Shown one piece after another: positions 10,438 through 21,082 of a stretch of DNA of 64,000 bases. The stretch is from positions 1,488,001 to 1,552,000 of the forward strand of contig NZ_CP077970.1 in assembly GCF_024758505.1 (NCBI RefSeq), given 5' to 3'. The DNA comes from Bradyrhizobium arachidis. GTDB taxonomy: Bacteria; Pseudomonadota; Alphaproteobacteria; Rhizobiales; Xanthobacteraceae. The stretch's first letter is position 1; every line of letters begins with the position of its first letter. The notes below the pieces were generated by a model. That model was not told the origin of the DNA. It made no database searches and was given only the letters and a program-made list of their open reading frames with translations. The position numbers were made by a program, and so were the translations under genes.

Positions 10438-12640
10438 AGGTGCTTATCACCGGCTTCATCCGACTATCCGTCGATGGATCCACGAACAGGGATGGGATGA
10501 GCTTCGCGAAATTCAGGCGCGCACGATTCTCGCTGTTCTAGATAGCGATCGCGATGTTCTGATTGCTGCCGCGACCGCCGCCGGAAAGACAGAGGCTGCA
10601 TTTCTACCGATCCTAACCCAGGTCGCTGATAGAAGGGCGCTGGGATTTTCTGTCCTGTATATTAGTCCGCTGAAGGCCTTGATCAACGATCAGTTCAAGC
10701 GTCTCGACGAACTCTGCGCGAGTATGGAGATCCCCGTCGTTAAGTGGCACGGTGACGCTCCGCAAGGAGACAAGAAGAGGGCGCTATCGAAGCCACAGGG
10801 AATTGCGCTCATCACTCCGGAATCGATCGAGGCGATGCTCACCAGGCGCCCGGGTGATGCGAAATGTCTGCTCTCGTCGGCTGATTTCATGGTCATCGAT
10901 GAGGTTCACTCGTTTCTTCAGGGGCCCAGAGGGCTTCATCTAGCAAGTCTGCTGCGGCGTATCGATGCGGTGTCAGCCCAGCCTGCGCGACGCGTCGGGT
11001 TGTCCGCGACCATTGGTGATCTTTTGCAGGCGGCGACATGGCTCCGTCCGACTGCGCCCGAGACGGTCCAGATATTGGAAGCAAAGACCGAATCCCCGGA
11101 GCTCAAGCTTCAAATACGTGGCTATGTGGAGCCGCCAGAGCTTGATGATCCCGATCATGCCGAGGGTGGGGCCGACGCCGAGCAGGTGTCATCCAGGATT
11201 GCGCTGGACGATATCGCTGACCATCTGTTCAAGACTCTGCGCGGTGCCAACAACCTCGTTTTCGGTGGCTCACGTCGCGCAGTCGAGTCGGCCGCTGACC
11301 GGCTCAGGCGGCGGTCTGACAAGGCAGATGTGCCAAACGAGTTCTTCCCGCATCACGGCAGCCTTTCCAAGACGCTGCGGGAAGAGCTGGAGGACCGCCT
11401 CAAGGATGGAAAGCTGCCGACGACAGCGATTTGTACCTCAACTCTGGAGCTGGGCGTTGACATCGGGTCGGTAAAGTCCGTGGCCCAGATCGGTGCCCCT
11501 CGCTCGTTGTCTTCTCTGAAGCAGCGGCTCGGCAGAACCGGACGAAGGAGGGGCGTGCCATCCGTTCTTCGCATCTACGTGCGCGAGCCGAACATCGACC
11601 AAAAATCCGGTCTGATCGACCGGTTAAGACCGAACACGATCCGATCGGTGGCGGTCATCCAGTTGTTGTTGGACAGGTTTGTCGAGCCGGCCGGCCAGAT
11701 TCCAGAGGTGGCCTCGACCCTGATTCACCAGCTCCTGTCTGTGATAGCCGAACGGGGCGGGATAAGAGCACGGCCGTTATATGACTTGCTGTGCGGCCCT
11801 GGCCCTTTCGCCGCGATATCCGTGAACGAATTCGCTGACCTCCTTCGCCATCTGGCGTCGGACGCGATCCGCTTTATTGAGCAGTCGAACGATGGGCTCA
11901 TCATGCTTGCCGAGAAGGGAGAGCACACGGTTCAATCGCGAAGCTTCTTCGCCGTCTTCGAGTCCGCGGAAGAGTGGCGGTTGACAATTGAGGGCAAGAC
12001 ACTCGGGACTTTGCCGATATCGTTCCCGGTCCATAAGGATGGTCTCGTCGTATTTGCAGGCCGCAGGTGGATCGTTAACGACATAGACGAAAGGACGAAT
12101 ACGCTCTTCGTGGCCCCCCATCCGGGTGGGGTCGTGCCCCGATTCGAACGCGCCGACGGCGAGCGTCTGCATGACCGTCTGGCCGCCGAGATGCGGAACG
12201 TCTATCTGTCCACCGATGAGCCGCCGTATCTTGACGACAAGGCGAAAGAGCTTTTGGCCGAAGGGCGGGAAACGTTCCGCGAGTTCGAGCTCGACAAGCG
12301 AAGGGTTATCGAAGAAGAGCGGGATCTACATCTTTTTCTCTGGCGGGGTTCGCAGGCGACGGCGGTGTTTGGGGCTGCCGCAGCCATGGCTGGGCTTCCA
12401 GGTCAAGTCCATGATCTTGGGCTGACCCTTGCCAAGACGACGGAGGCCGAGGCTTTGCCGAACTTGAGGGGGCTCAGTTCAGTTGATCGCTCCAGGGCGA
12501 TCCAGGTTTCCGACTTCGTCGAAAACATTGCAGCCGGCAAATTTCGGGACCAGGTGCCGCTTGCCTTGGCTCGGACCCTATGGGCTAGACAAAACGTTGC
12601 GGAGCTGGGCAATATATCCGAGATTGCAAGAGAGCTATGA
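10406..12640 (+). CDS. Lhr/BrxHI-like DEAD-box helicase
   Basis: A 744-residue SF2 helicase starting at ATG 10406, overlapping the end of the ATPase gene by 32 bases (translational coupling). Visible motifs: Q-type start WDELREIQARTI, motif I ATAAGKTEA, motif II DEVHSF, motif III LSATIGD, motif Ia-like YISPLKALINDQ, motif IV VFGGSRRAVE, motif V TSTLELGVDIG and motif VI QRLGRTGRRRG. The post-helicase region (about residues 400-744) resembles the Lhr-type extension. It is the only member of the four-gene cassette with an uninterrupted frame and all catalytic motifs, so it could still be an active ATP-dependent DNA helicase. The partner genes on both sides are broken. Confidence 0.8.
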   Translation: MNSPASDSTLEGAYHRLHPTIRRWIHEQGWDELREIQARTILAVLDSDRDVLIAAATAAGKTEAAFLPILTQVADRRALGFSVLYISPLKALINDQFKRLDELCASMEIPVVKWHGDAPQGDKKRALSKPQGIALITPESIEAMLTRRPGDAKCLLSSADFMVIDEVHSFLQGPRGLHLASLLRRIDAVSAQPARRVGLSATIGDLLQAATWLRPTAPETVQILEAKTESPELKLQIRGYVEPPELDDPDHAEGGADAEQVSSRIALDDIADHLFKTLRGANNLVFGGSRRAVESAADRLRRRSDKADVPNEFFPHHGSLSKTLREELEDRLKDGKLPTTAICTSTLELGVDIGSVKSVAQIGAPRSLSSLKQRLGRTGRRRGVPSVLRIYVREPNIDQKSGLIDRLRPNTIRSVAVIQLLLDRFVEPAGQIPEVASTLIHQLLSVIAERGGIRARPLYDLLCGPGPFAAISVNEFADLLRHLASDAIRFIEQSNDGLIMLAEKGEHTVQSRSFFAVFESAEEWRLTIEGKTLGTLPISFPVHKDGLVVFAGRRWIVNDIDERTNTLFVAPHPGGVVPRFERADGERLHDRLAAEMRNVYLSTDEPPYLDDKAKELLAEGRETFREFELDKRRVIEEERDLHLFLWRGSQATAVFGAAAAMAGLPGQVHDLGLTLAKTTEAEALPNLRGLSSVDRSRAIQVSDFVENIAAGKFRDQVPLALARTLWARQNVAELGNISEIAREL

Positions 12641-12669
12641 TGCAGCTTTCAAGATGGTCATGAGGGATA

Positions 12670-15600
12670 ATGCAGAAGATTGGAGTCAAGCCCAGCCTTA
12701 GCGCGGGCGATCTCCTCGGCCACTTGAACTGCCGCTACCTGACAAACCTCGATCTTAAGGTCGCCAACGGTGAATTGGCCAAGCCGAAGATCTGGGATCC
12801 TGTCCTTGAGACGCTAGCCGCGCGGGGATCTGAGCATGAGCAGGGCTTTATAGAGCATCTGAAATCAGGCGGTCTGCCAATCACGCTGATCGACGGAATC
12901 GGCGTCGACAATGCGGCGCTGACTGCCACGCTTCAGGCCATGGAAAGGCGACGCTGTCATCGCTCAGGGCGCTCTGCAGGTTGGCAACTGGAACGGTCGA
13001 GCCGACATCTTGCGCCGCGTGGAGACCCCAAGCCAATTCGGTGCTTGGTCCTACGAAGTTACGGATACGAAGCTCGCCAGGGAAACCAAAGGCAATACGA
13101 TCCTTCAGATCAGCCTTTATTCCGATCTGCTAGCGAACATGCAGGGAGCAGCTGTCGTTTCCGCTTGTGTCGTGACGCCGGGCACAAACTTTGAGCCGGA
13201 AATATATCGAGTGGCCGACTACGCGGCCTATTATCGACACGTTAGAGGTAGCTTGGAGCGTGCGGTGGCTACGCCGGCAGCTACAAGCGCCTACCCCGAA
13301 CCCATCGAGCACTGCGACGCCTGCAGATGGCGCCGGCACTGTGACGAAAAGAGGCGCGCGGACGATCATATGTCGCTCGTCGCTGGTATCAGCAAGTCTC
13401 AGATCGGAGAATTTGAGAAGCGCGGCGTCGGTACGATGGCCGCGCTAGCTGCGTTGCCAATGCCTCTGCCGTGGAGGCCAGATCGCGGTGCCGCTGGTAG
13501 TTACGAGAAGGTTCGTGAACAGGCGCGAATTCAGGTCGAGGGGCGGATCGCAGATGCAATGTTGCACGAAGTCTTGCCGCTTGAGCCGAACTTTGGGCTC
13601 TATCGTCTCCCGGTGCCGTCAGCAGGCGACATCTTTTTCGACTTCGAGGGGGATCCGTTTGTCGGTGATGGCGGGCTCGAGTTCCTGTTTGGATATCTCT
13701 ACGCAGATGAGAGCGGGAGCTGGCAGTATACCGGTGATTGGGCGTCTACTCGCCACGAAGAGAGGATAGCTTTCGAGCGTTTCATCGATTTTGTTACCGA
13801 ACGGCAGAAGGTCCACCCCAATCTTCATATTTATCATTTCGCTCCGTACGAGCCGGCTGCGCTCAAGCGGCTAATGGGGCGATATGCGACGCGCGAGAAT
13901 GAGGTGGACAACCTTCTGCGCGGGGAAGTGTTCGTTGATCTCTATTCGGTCGTACGCCACGCAATTCGCGCCAGCGTCGAAAGCTATTCCATCAAGAAAC
14001 TGTAGCCACTTTACGGATTCAGTCGATGCGTCCCTCTGGAGCTGGTCGGGGCCGTCCTAGCCAGGACCCAGGCGCGGCTGGAGATGGCCGATCCGGAAGG
14101 GGTTCCAGAAGAAGATAAGGTCGCTGTCAAAGGCTATAATCGTGACGACTGCGCGTCCACGGAAGCGTTGCGACGCTGGCTTGAGGACCTTCGCACCGAG
14201 CAAATTGCAAAGGGGGCGACAATTGATCGTCCAGGCGCGGTGACGGTTGAAGTCAGTCCCGAGCTGGACGCATGGCAACAGAAAGTGGCTGCGCTCGCGG
14301 CTCAGCTTCTCGAAGGCGTCCCGGATGACGCAAATGAGCGGACAGAGGCAGAAGGCGCGATGGCTGCTTGCGTCCATGCTGGATTGGCACGGTCGCGAGA
14401 AGAAAGCCGTATGGTGGGAGTATTTCAGGCTGAGGGATCTTTCTGCCGAGGATCTGCTGCACGAGCGCAGCGGCCTTGCGGACTTGGCATTTGTTGGGGA
14501 GCCAGGTGGAACGGCCAAGGCACCCATCCATCGTTACCGGTTTGCCCCACGATTGATATCAAGAAGCGTAAGGATACCGCGGACCTCCATCCTCCGGCAA
14601 TCTTCACCCACAGCTTTGTCGACACCCAGGTGCTTGCCGAGGCCGTGGTGCGGCTCGGCGAATATGTGGCAAGTCACGGCATCGAGGGGAACGGCGACTA
14701 CCGTGCAGGCCGAGATCTGATCCAGGCTATGGCGCCACGCCTGCGGGGACTGCCGCTGCAACAAGATGGTGAATCCACGCTCGCCACCGCAATACGGGCG
14801 GGGCTTACTCTCGATCAGAGCATTTTCCCTCTGCAAGGGGCTCCAGGAGCAGGAGAAACCTTTACGGGCGCCCGTATGATCTGCGCCCTGGCAAAGGACG
14901 GAAAGCGGATTGGTATCACGGCAAACAGCCACAAGGTCATCCGCAACCTGCTTGACGAGGTGATCAAGGCGGCCGGGGCAGAGAAGCAGGTCATCCAGTG
15001 CGCTCAAAAGGTATCCGACGATGAGGATGACTTACCCATCCTCAAAGACAATGACGAATTCCTCGATGCGCTCGGTGGCGCCGGTCGGGTCGGCGGCGCG
15101 ACCGCCTGGTTCTGGGCCAGGCCAGACGCTTCACTGTGCATTGACGTCCTCTTCATCGATGAAGCTGCCCAAATGTCTCTGGCAAACGTCCTTGCAGTAT
15201 CTCAATCAGCGAAGAGCATCGTGCTGCTCGGTGATCCGCGACAGCTCGAGCAACCAATTCAAGGAAGCCATCCGGACGGGGCTGAGGCGTCAGCGCTGGA
15301 TCACATCCTTGGCTCGCATGCCACTATTCCAGCCGATCGGGGTTTGTTCCTGCCGGAGACCTGGCGGCTACATCCCGAAATTTGCGCATTCAATTCGGAG
15401 CTCTTTTACGAGGGCAGGTTGTTTTCTCGACCGGGTCTTGAGAGGCAACAGATTAAGTCACCAGGGCGCCTGGCAGGGCGGGGCTTCGCTATCTTCCGAT
15501 CGAGCATTGCGGCAACCAGAACTCGTCGCGAGAGGAAGCCGACGCTGTGCGTGAACTCGTGACCGATATACTGGATAGTGGCACGACTTGGGTCGATCGT

Positions 15601-15883
15601 GACGGAGTCGAAGCTCCCATCAAGCTGGACAATATCCTGATCATCGCGCCTTACAATGCCCAGGTATTTGAGCTGCAGGAGCAAAATCGAGCCACCTCGA
15701 TGCTCCGCGCGGTATGGAACTCCTTTACAGTGCCAATCGCCTGAACGTCGCTGTCTCACGTGCGAAGTGCATTTGCGTCGTTATTGCTTCGCCGCGCGTC
15801 TTTGAAGCTGAGTGCCGAACGCCAAGGCAATGCAGCTTGCCAATGCTTTCTGCAGATATCTTGAGATGGCGACTCCGTTGTGA
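12670..15883 (+). pseudogene. TM0106-like RecB nuclease / DEDD exonuclease / SF1 helicase, multiply broken
   Basis: Starts at ATG 12670 with GVKPSLSAGDLLGHLNCRYL, then a RecB-like part (WSYEVTDTKL, CDACRWRRHC cysteines), a YprB-type RNase-H-like part (FFDFEGDPF, YNRDDCAST) and an SF1 helicase (DEAAQMS, GDPRQLEQP). Lesions I see: a frameshift near 12950; TAG at 14003-14005 inside SIKKL/PLYGF; frame changes near 14360 and 14550; Walker A reading GAPGAGET, with Glu for the catalytic Lys (about 14851); a frameshift near 15475; an apparent internal deletion near 15680 that removes helicase motif V; and a frameshift near 15827. The expected last residues, MATPL, end at TGA 15881-15883. Clearly a pseudogene. 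Confidence 0.8.
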
Positions 15884-17017
15884 TGTGACTTTCATTCCAG
15901 TAGGACACACAAACACGAAATCGCCGGCAAGTCTTGAGGTCGACGCGTCGACCGAAGCAATTAGAGCTGTCCAGCACCCGTGAGGTCCAATGGGCACGTA
16001 TGGATATCGTGATCGCGCGCCCCTGACGTGAAGCCGCACGAGCTTGATTGAACGTAATCCTGACATTGAACGTCGGTTTCCGCCCCGCTTTCTTAACCGA
16101 TCCGCAGGGTTCATTCCTCGAAGTTGCTTCGGCGGTAGGCGGAGATGGCCGGCTCTGTCCTTCACCAGATAACCCCGCGCAGTGGAGCGACACGTGCGAT
16201 GATTGCCGAAGCGCGCAGCCAGTTCACCACCATGTGCTCATGATTCTGGGGCGGCATGCCGTGTGCGCCAGGTTGCACGATGATGAAGGTCGCTGACAAT
16301 CACGCGCCCTGGCTTCGGCGATGCCTAGGATATGATGACCGCCGGTGCGGCTATCGCTCTTGCTACCCTCAGCAGTCTGGCCGCCGAAGTTGAGTTCGGC
16401 GAATTCGCTGCCGTGTTCGTTGCATTGATAGACAATCGGCTTGGCCCAGTCGTGCTGTAGCGGCGCAGCGACCTGCCTGTGTCGTTAAAGCTAGGCGACC
16501 ACTCTTATAAGGCCCTGACGTGCTCAGGACGACCACGGAGCCGATGATGACTTCCGAGCTAGGGCAGCTATCCTCAAGGCTCATGGAGTGGAAGAAGCCA
16601 CCCCGGACGAAGCGCGGGCCGTCTCGCTGAGTATCCAGCACAGTCTTGCCAACCCTCACGGTAGAGGCGCGGAGCCGGTCGGCGAGAAGGCCCATCTCGC
16701 TGGAAATTAGCCAATCAACCTCTAAATGAGCCACATTTGGCCGCTGAAAGTCATCGGATGGGCGCTTGCCAATGGTTAATTCTTTGTTACATCGATTGAA
16801 AATCGGCCAATTTACGCCACTTTAGGATGAACCCAGTAGGCTCCACACGGAACAAACTGATGCCTTCGCTGTTCAATTGAGCGAGGATGTTGCCATTGCA
16901 ACTTCCAGTGCGGCTAATTTCAGGTCGGAGAGTGCCAATGACCGCATGGCTGTATGAACGAACCCATTGGATTGTCGATAAGGATCACCCCGTCTAAGAC
17001 GGTGGCGCGTATCGCGG
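15884..17017. other. Intergenic or eroded DNA, no gene recognised
   Basis: No open frame here has motifs I can place. A minus-strand stretch around 16290-16470 reads DWAKPIVYQCNEHGSEFAEL and then GGHHILGIAEARA, which looks like a former protein-coding segment, but I cannot name the family. The surrounding frames are broken. Confidence 0.4.
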
Positions 17018-17551
17018 CTATTGTATTGTCGTTGCTGCCCTTGGTGATGGCCTTTGTGATCTTGAAGTAGAACGCTTTTCACAAAGAATTGCCGTCCCCA
17101 GTCCAACTAAAATCCCAAAGAACGCATACCCAAGCAGCACCTGAATTGCGGCAATCAACCGCAATTCAGGTGGTGGCGTGAAGTCGCCATATCCCAGTGT
17201 CGTCCAAGTAATGATCGTGAAATAAAGCGCGCTCTGCCAGTCATCGACGAGAGGCGTGGGATTGCCTGCGTAAAGCAATCCGAACCCTCGGTAGATTCCT
17301 GCAAAAACAAAGATCAGGGTGACGCTCTGGATGAGCAGAGCAAGCACTGTTCGCTTGGGGCCGAGATCGTGAATCCTGAAGCCGATAAATGACACCGCTG
17401 CTGCCATCAGCACGGCAGCAATCGTCAGATAGCAGGTTTCTAGGTGATCGCGAAAGTCAGCAGGATTGAACACAAAGGCTGCGACTGCGAGAACGATGTT
17501 GCCAATCAAAGGAAAGATCACAAAAATGAGTGTGCTTTGGAACCGGAGCAT
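17018..17551 (-). CDS. Two-pore-type potassium/ion channel protein
   Basis: A 177-residue membrane protein with about five hydrophobic segments. The pore region reads ITWTTLGYGDFTPPPE, which contains the potassium-selectivity filter TLGYGD between two membrane helices (Ion_trans_2 type), followed by QVLLGYAFFGILVGLGTAIL. The N-terminal half (LIFVIFPLIGNIVLAVAAFVF and others) adds further helices, as in small bacterial channels of unknown gating. The Arg/Ser-rich tail after the last helix is short and has no RCK domain. It stands alone between the cassette and transposase debris. It is probably unrelated to either, although single channels do occur near stress systems. Confidence 0.7.
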   Translation of the reverse strand: MLRFQSTLIFVIFPLIGNIVLAVAAFVFNPADFRDHLETCYLTIAAVLMAAAVSFIGFRIHDLGPKRTVLALLIQSVTLIFVFAGIYRGFGLLYAGNPTPLVDDWQSALYFTIITWTTLGYGDFTPPPELRLIAAIQVLLGYAFFGILVGLGTAILCEKRSTSRSQRPSPRAATTIQ

Positions 17552-17589
17552 AGTAATTTACTAACTACCTGAAATTGTGCAGTCATATT

Positions 17590-18200
17590 GCCAGTTCGCC
17601 CGATCCTTGAAAAGAGGTTTCTACGAAATGTGCCGCTGCCGATAGCTGGTGAAGTCCACGGACTAACCGCGCTTCAAGACCAGCCCAGCAATCCGGTTCA
17701 CCGGATCGCCAATCGAGACACGGCGATTGTTTTCGCGCCATGAGCTTTCAGAGTAACGGAGCAGGTACGCGCCAGCGATATGTGCTGGATGCCGATTTCA
17801 GCGCGGCGAAGGCGGGAGAAGTATTTTTCGGCCTGATTGGTGCATGCGCCATCGAAGCTGTAGGCCATCATGATCGTTGATGCGCTTCACCTCGAAGCGG
17901 TCATGGAGATGGTCCAAAGCAGAAGCTTCATCGGCATGAACCTTCGTACCTTTCACGATGCGGGCGCGGATGAAAGAGGCGGCTTGGCTTTCCGAGTTGA
18001 AGACGGCCGGAACGGAATTGCCGCCGCGCTCGCGGACCACACCTTGCGCTTACCGTTCTTATTCTGAGCGAAACGGCGGTCCTTACGGGGCTGCTTCGTA
18101 TTGGCGGGCTTCACGACCCTGCGGCCCTTCATTTCCTCAGCCATGGCTTCACGGAGCTTGTGCAGGAGGACGAAGGCGCACTTGTAGGACAGTCTGTCCA
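17590..18200 (-). pseudogene. IS1595-family (ISXO2-like) transposase remnant
   Basis: Minus-strand pieces in several frames read LLHKLREAMAEEMKGR, KDRRFAQNKNGKRK, VRERGGNSVPAVFNSESQAA, KVHADEASALDHLHDRFEVK, then SFDGACTNQAEKYFSRLRRA. This is the order of an IS1595-family transposase. The Gly-rich segment between EEMKGR and VKPAN, which carries the first catalytic Asp, is missing, and at least two frame changes are needed. Inactive relic; no inverted repeats were identified. Confidence 0.65.
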
Positions 18201-18850
18201 AAGCCCAAAGATTTTGACGTCGGTTTTGGCTTGCTGTTTCGCCTGCCAGCCGAGCCCACTCACCTGTACCTCTAACGATTCCGCCGGCAATCGAGTTGGT
18301 GGCGCCAGCGATTCCAAAAAATCTTTGATTTGAACGTGCACAGACGATGCATTTTTTGTGGGCTACCCTGAAGTCCTCGGTAGCGTCTAATTATCGCAAG
18401 TCACAATGGTGCCGGCACGGCAGGCACGCGCAATGTTTGCGTCCATTTTAGGAGGGAGGCTGGCGCCTTGGGGCTTTGGTCGCAATTTCCTGACCCGTTG
18501 AGAGACCGCGTGTTCGCTTCTCTCGAGCAAGATAGAAATTCGCTTCGGTATTTCGTTCTTGAAACGAATTCGAGAAGGCGTTCGTCGTCTTCTTTGGTCC
18601 ATCGTCGAGACCAATTCCTGAGCATGCTTGTCACTCGTCGGGTCATCCATCTCAGGTAGCTTAAGCCGATCCTGACCAAGTCGTTCCATTCGATCTCCGA
18701 TCCGCGCGCCGGGCTTTGCCTTCCGATGCCTCGCGAAGATGGCGCCACATTCCTTCGGTGATGATTTTCTGGATGATTGGGGGCGAAGTTCAGGAAATGC
18801 GCACGTAGCAGCCATAGACGCCCATTATCGTGCTAAGGGCCTTCGCCAGA
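18201..18850. other. Eroded DNA with a possible small SANT-like relic (minus strand)
   Basis: Around 18540-18620 the minus strand reads RRWTKEDDERLLEFVSRT and continues in another frame with RISILLERSEHAVSQRVRKL. This recalls short Myb/SANT-like proteins common in Bradyrhizobium, here split by a frame change. Nothing else is recognisable. Confidence 0.3.
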
Positions 18851-18864
18851 TTGCTCAATGTACG

Positions 18865-19570
18865 AAGCGTACCTGACCGCCTTCGGCGGCATCGTCGCGC
18901 GCGGATTTGTTTCGATGATCCTGCGCCCGGCGATCGTTCACGCTTCAGACGATGTCGGATGTGGTGCGCGAGGCGTTCATGCGCGTCCAGCGGTTCTCAA
19001 CCGATTGGCACGTCATCTTTCGCCGGTTCGAGTGTGCGAAAGATCACGCGCGGGAGTGGGCACTCGACCTGCTCAATACTACCATCCTGATGTCCCTGTT
19101 GCCGTCCCTGACGGTACTGGTCGGTTCGATGATCCTGCTCGGGCTGCATTGGTCTTCGCTTGGTGGCGTGATCGCGGTTGGTGCAGCAATCTATGTCGGG
19201 GTGACGATGGCATTCTCGGTCCGCTGTATCGCGATGACGCGAGTCTCCAACGCCTGGGATACCAAGGTCGGCGGCTCGCTTGCCGATGCGCTGACTTGAA
19301 ATGCTGTGGTAAAATCGTTTGGCGCGAAAGGCGCGATGATGCGCGGCTCGCCGGCACTGTCAACCGCTGGCCAGTGTGGCTGCGGCGAACCTAGCTGCGC
19401 TACAGCTTCACCGCTATGTCTCAGCACTCGCCAATGTTGCGCCCGCGGGCGTCGGTGATCGGCGGCTCGCTGTTGCTGTGGTGGCGGGCCTTGCCTCGCC
19501 AGGCGACGTGACCTATGTGCTGACCACTTGCTACGCTATCCGCGCATCTGCGCGACATTGGCTAGAATCA
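18865..19570 (+). pseudogene. ABC-transporter membrane-domain remnant
   Basis: The plus strand reads AYLTAFGGIVARGFVSMILR, then in another frame SDVVREAFMRVQRFSTDWH, LLPSLTVLVGSMILLGLHWS and VSNAWDTKVGGSLADALT. A stop follows, then NAVVKSFGA and later, out of frame, a stretch with GLASPGDVTYVLTT. This is the order of the transmembrane domain of a fused ABC exporter of the MsbA/NdvA type. At least three frame changes and one stop are present. The nucleotide-binding domain is absent; the sequence stops where the next, convergent operon begins. Confidence 0.55.
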
Positions 19571-19635
19571 ACAACCTTTAGCGCCTTTGATTGCGTCGGA
19601 GCGTTGGTCATCTATTTGTCTATAGCCCAGTGCCC

Positions 19636-21078
19636 CTACTGCTTTTTCAAAGGCAGCTTCGCTTGACCTCCTCCTCCTCGTCTACTTGTTCGAGTCCTAT
19701 TGCTCTCGTCAATTGTCGCACCTCCCGAAAGTTTGTCCTCTAGATAGGGCCAAAGACCTTCCGCCAATAGCGCCCAGGGGTTCCCAGCTGGCGAAACGGC
19801 TGCTACTGGTTTCGAAGGCATGTCGTCACGACGGCTCTCTTTCGCATCTAATGCGGCCTGATCGTTCATGGGAACTGAAAGGTTTACTCCGGGGTATAGC
19901 GCGACCGTCGCAATTCTGGATTGTTTGATGCGCAAGTGCACCAAAGGGTCCGGCAATCGAGGATCCGCAAGAAAGAGAGCTTCGTCCAATGCGAAATCGG
20001 CAGTGGGCGGCTCATCAAAGCGGAGAGGACGAAGAAGCTCCCTAGCTACTAGTCGTCCGAGCCCATCGAAACTGGAGGTCCACACGACTGGCTCGCCCAC
20101 TCCCCCCAAAACATAAGCCCACGCGGTAATTTCCGGAAAACGTTGAGCACTCGCTGTAAGTAACCCAAGACTGGGCGCTCCTCCAGCAGCTATTGTAGCC
20201 AAATATCCGGTCAATGCAGCCAAGATCTGGCGTTCTTTCTGGTCTTGCGATTTTTCGACATAGGAGAGAGATTTATCAAATGCTCGGACCCGTTCTTCCG
20301 GAGCTAGACTCGATAAGCGCTCAAAGTCGTTCACCAGATCTGTCGGCAGGACATTGCGCAAAGACCTGAGGAAGGAAGCCGTCTCGTGCGGATCCTTTTG
20401 AGTTCGCGCCACATGGAGCAGGTGAATGCCTTCGATTAGCGGAAGTAGGCGTTCATCGCGCGGGGGTAAACGAGCTCCGGACAACGCCGCCAAGGCGCCC
20501 CAAATCGGTTCTAGGGCGGACCGAATTCTCGAGGATCTTCTGTGCTCCGCGCGGAATAGGTTCTGAGACTGATCATACTTCTGAGTTACTTCTGAAATGG
20601 ACGGTGACCAAAGTGCTACGGCGCGCGCGATAGCGAATGTTTGGGTCGCCGTGCAAGCCGGTATCCGAATTCGCGCCAGAGGCCGTTCGGCTAGCAGCAA
20701 TGTTTCAGCCACAACCAGCCCCGTCCACGCGGCAGTGTAGTCACCTAAATTACCATGTTTAGTCAGATCATCGACCACATCCATCCGGTTCGGCGTCGTG
20801 ATATGGCACCAAGAGGAGAAAGGCGATAAATCACTTCTCACTTGGGCAAAGCGACCGAATAGGCGTTGCTGGTCCTCTTTGCGCACGATCAGTACAAGTG
20901 GTTGGGCCACGGATACATCAGACCTAGTGGAGGCCCACAAGACGCCGAATTCGTTGGGGCCGATTCGCATCGGCGACTCGCGCATCGACCACGGAACCAA
21001 ATATTGCGGGTGAACTCCCTCGACCAGGGAGTTTAACTCGCTATCTGTTACCCTACTGAAGTTCACATCTTGCTGCAT
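19636..21078 (-). CDS. Unknown 480-residue protein, third gene of kinase-helicase operon
   Basis: I do not recognise this protein. It has no signal peptide or clear membrane segment and reads as a soluble helical protein. Features: an Arg/Glu-rich middle, a Gly/Ala-rich segment (YLATIAAGGAPSLGLLTAS), a segment with FDEPPTADFALDEALFLADP, and a basic Gly-rich tail ending in KLPLKKQ. ATG 21078 lies 4 bases after the helicase stop and directly follows its end. An in-frame ATG at 21111 would overlap the helicase and is the alternative. Tight coupling implies co-expression with the kinase and helicase. It could be a target-recognition or effector subunit, but no catalytic motif is visible. Confidence 0.6.
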   Translation of the reverse strand: MQQDVNFSRVTDSELNSLVEGVHPQYLVPWSMRESPMRIGPNEFGVLWASTRSDVSVAQPLVLIVRKEDQQRLFGRFAQVRSDLSPFSSWCHITTPNRMDVVDDLTKHGNLGDYTAAWTGLVVAETLLLAERPLARIRIPACTATQTFAIARAVALWSPSISEVTQKYDQSQNLFRAEHRRSSRIRSALEPIWGALAALSGARLPPRDERLLPLIEGIHLLHVARTQKDPHETASFLRSLRNVLPTDLVNDFERLSSLAPEERVRAFDKSLSYVEKSQDQKERQILAALTGYLATIAAGGAPSLGLLTASAQRFPEITAWAYVLGGVGEPVVWTSSFDGLGRLVARELLRPLRFDEPPTADFALDEALFLADPRLPDPLVHLRIKQSRIATVALYPGVNLSVPMNDQAALDAKESRRDDMPSKPVAAVSPAGNPWALLAEGLWPYLEDKLSGGATIDESNRTRTSRRGGGGQAKLPLKKQ

Positions 21079-21082
21079 CGCT

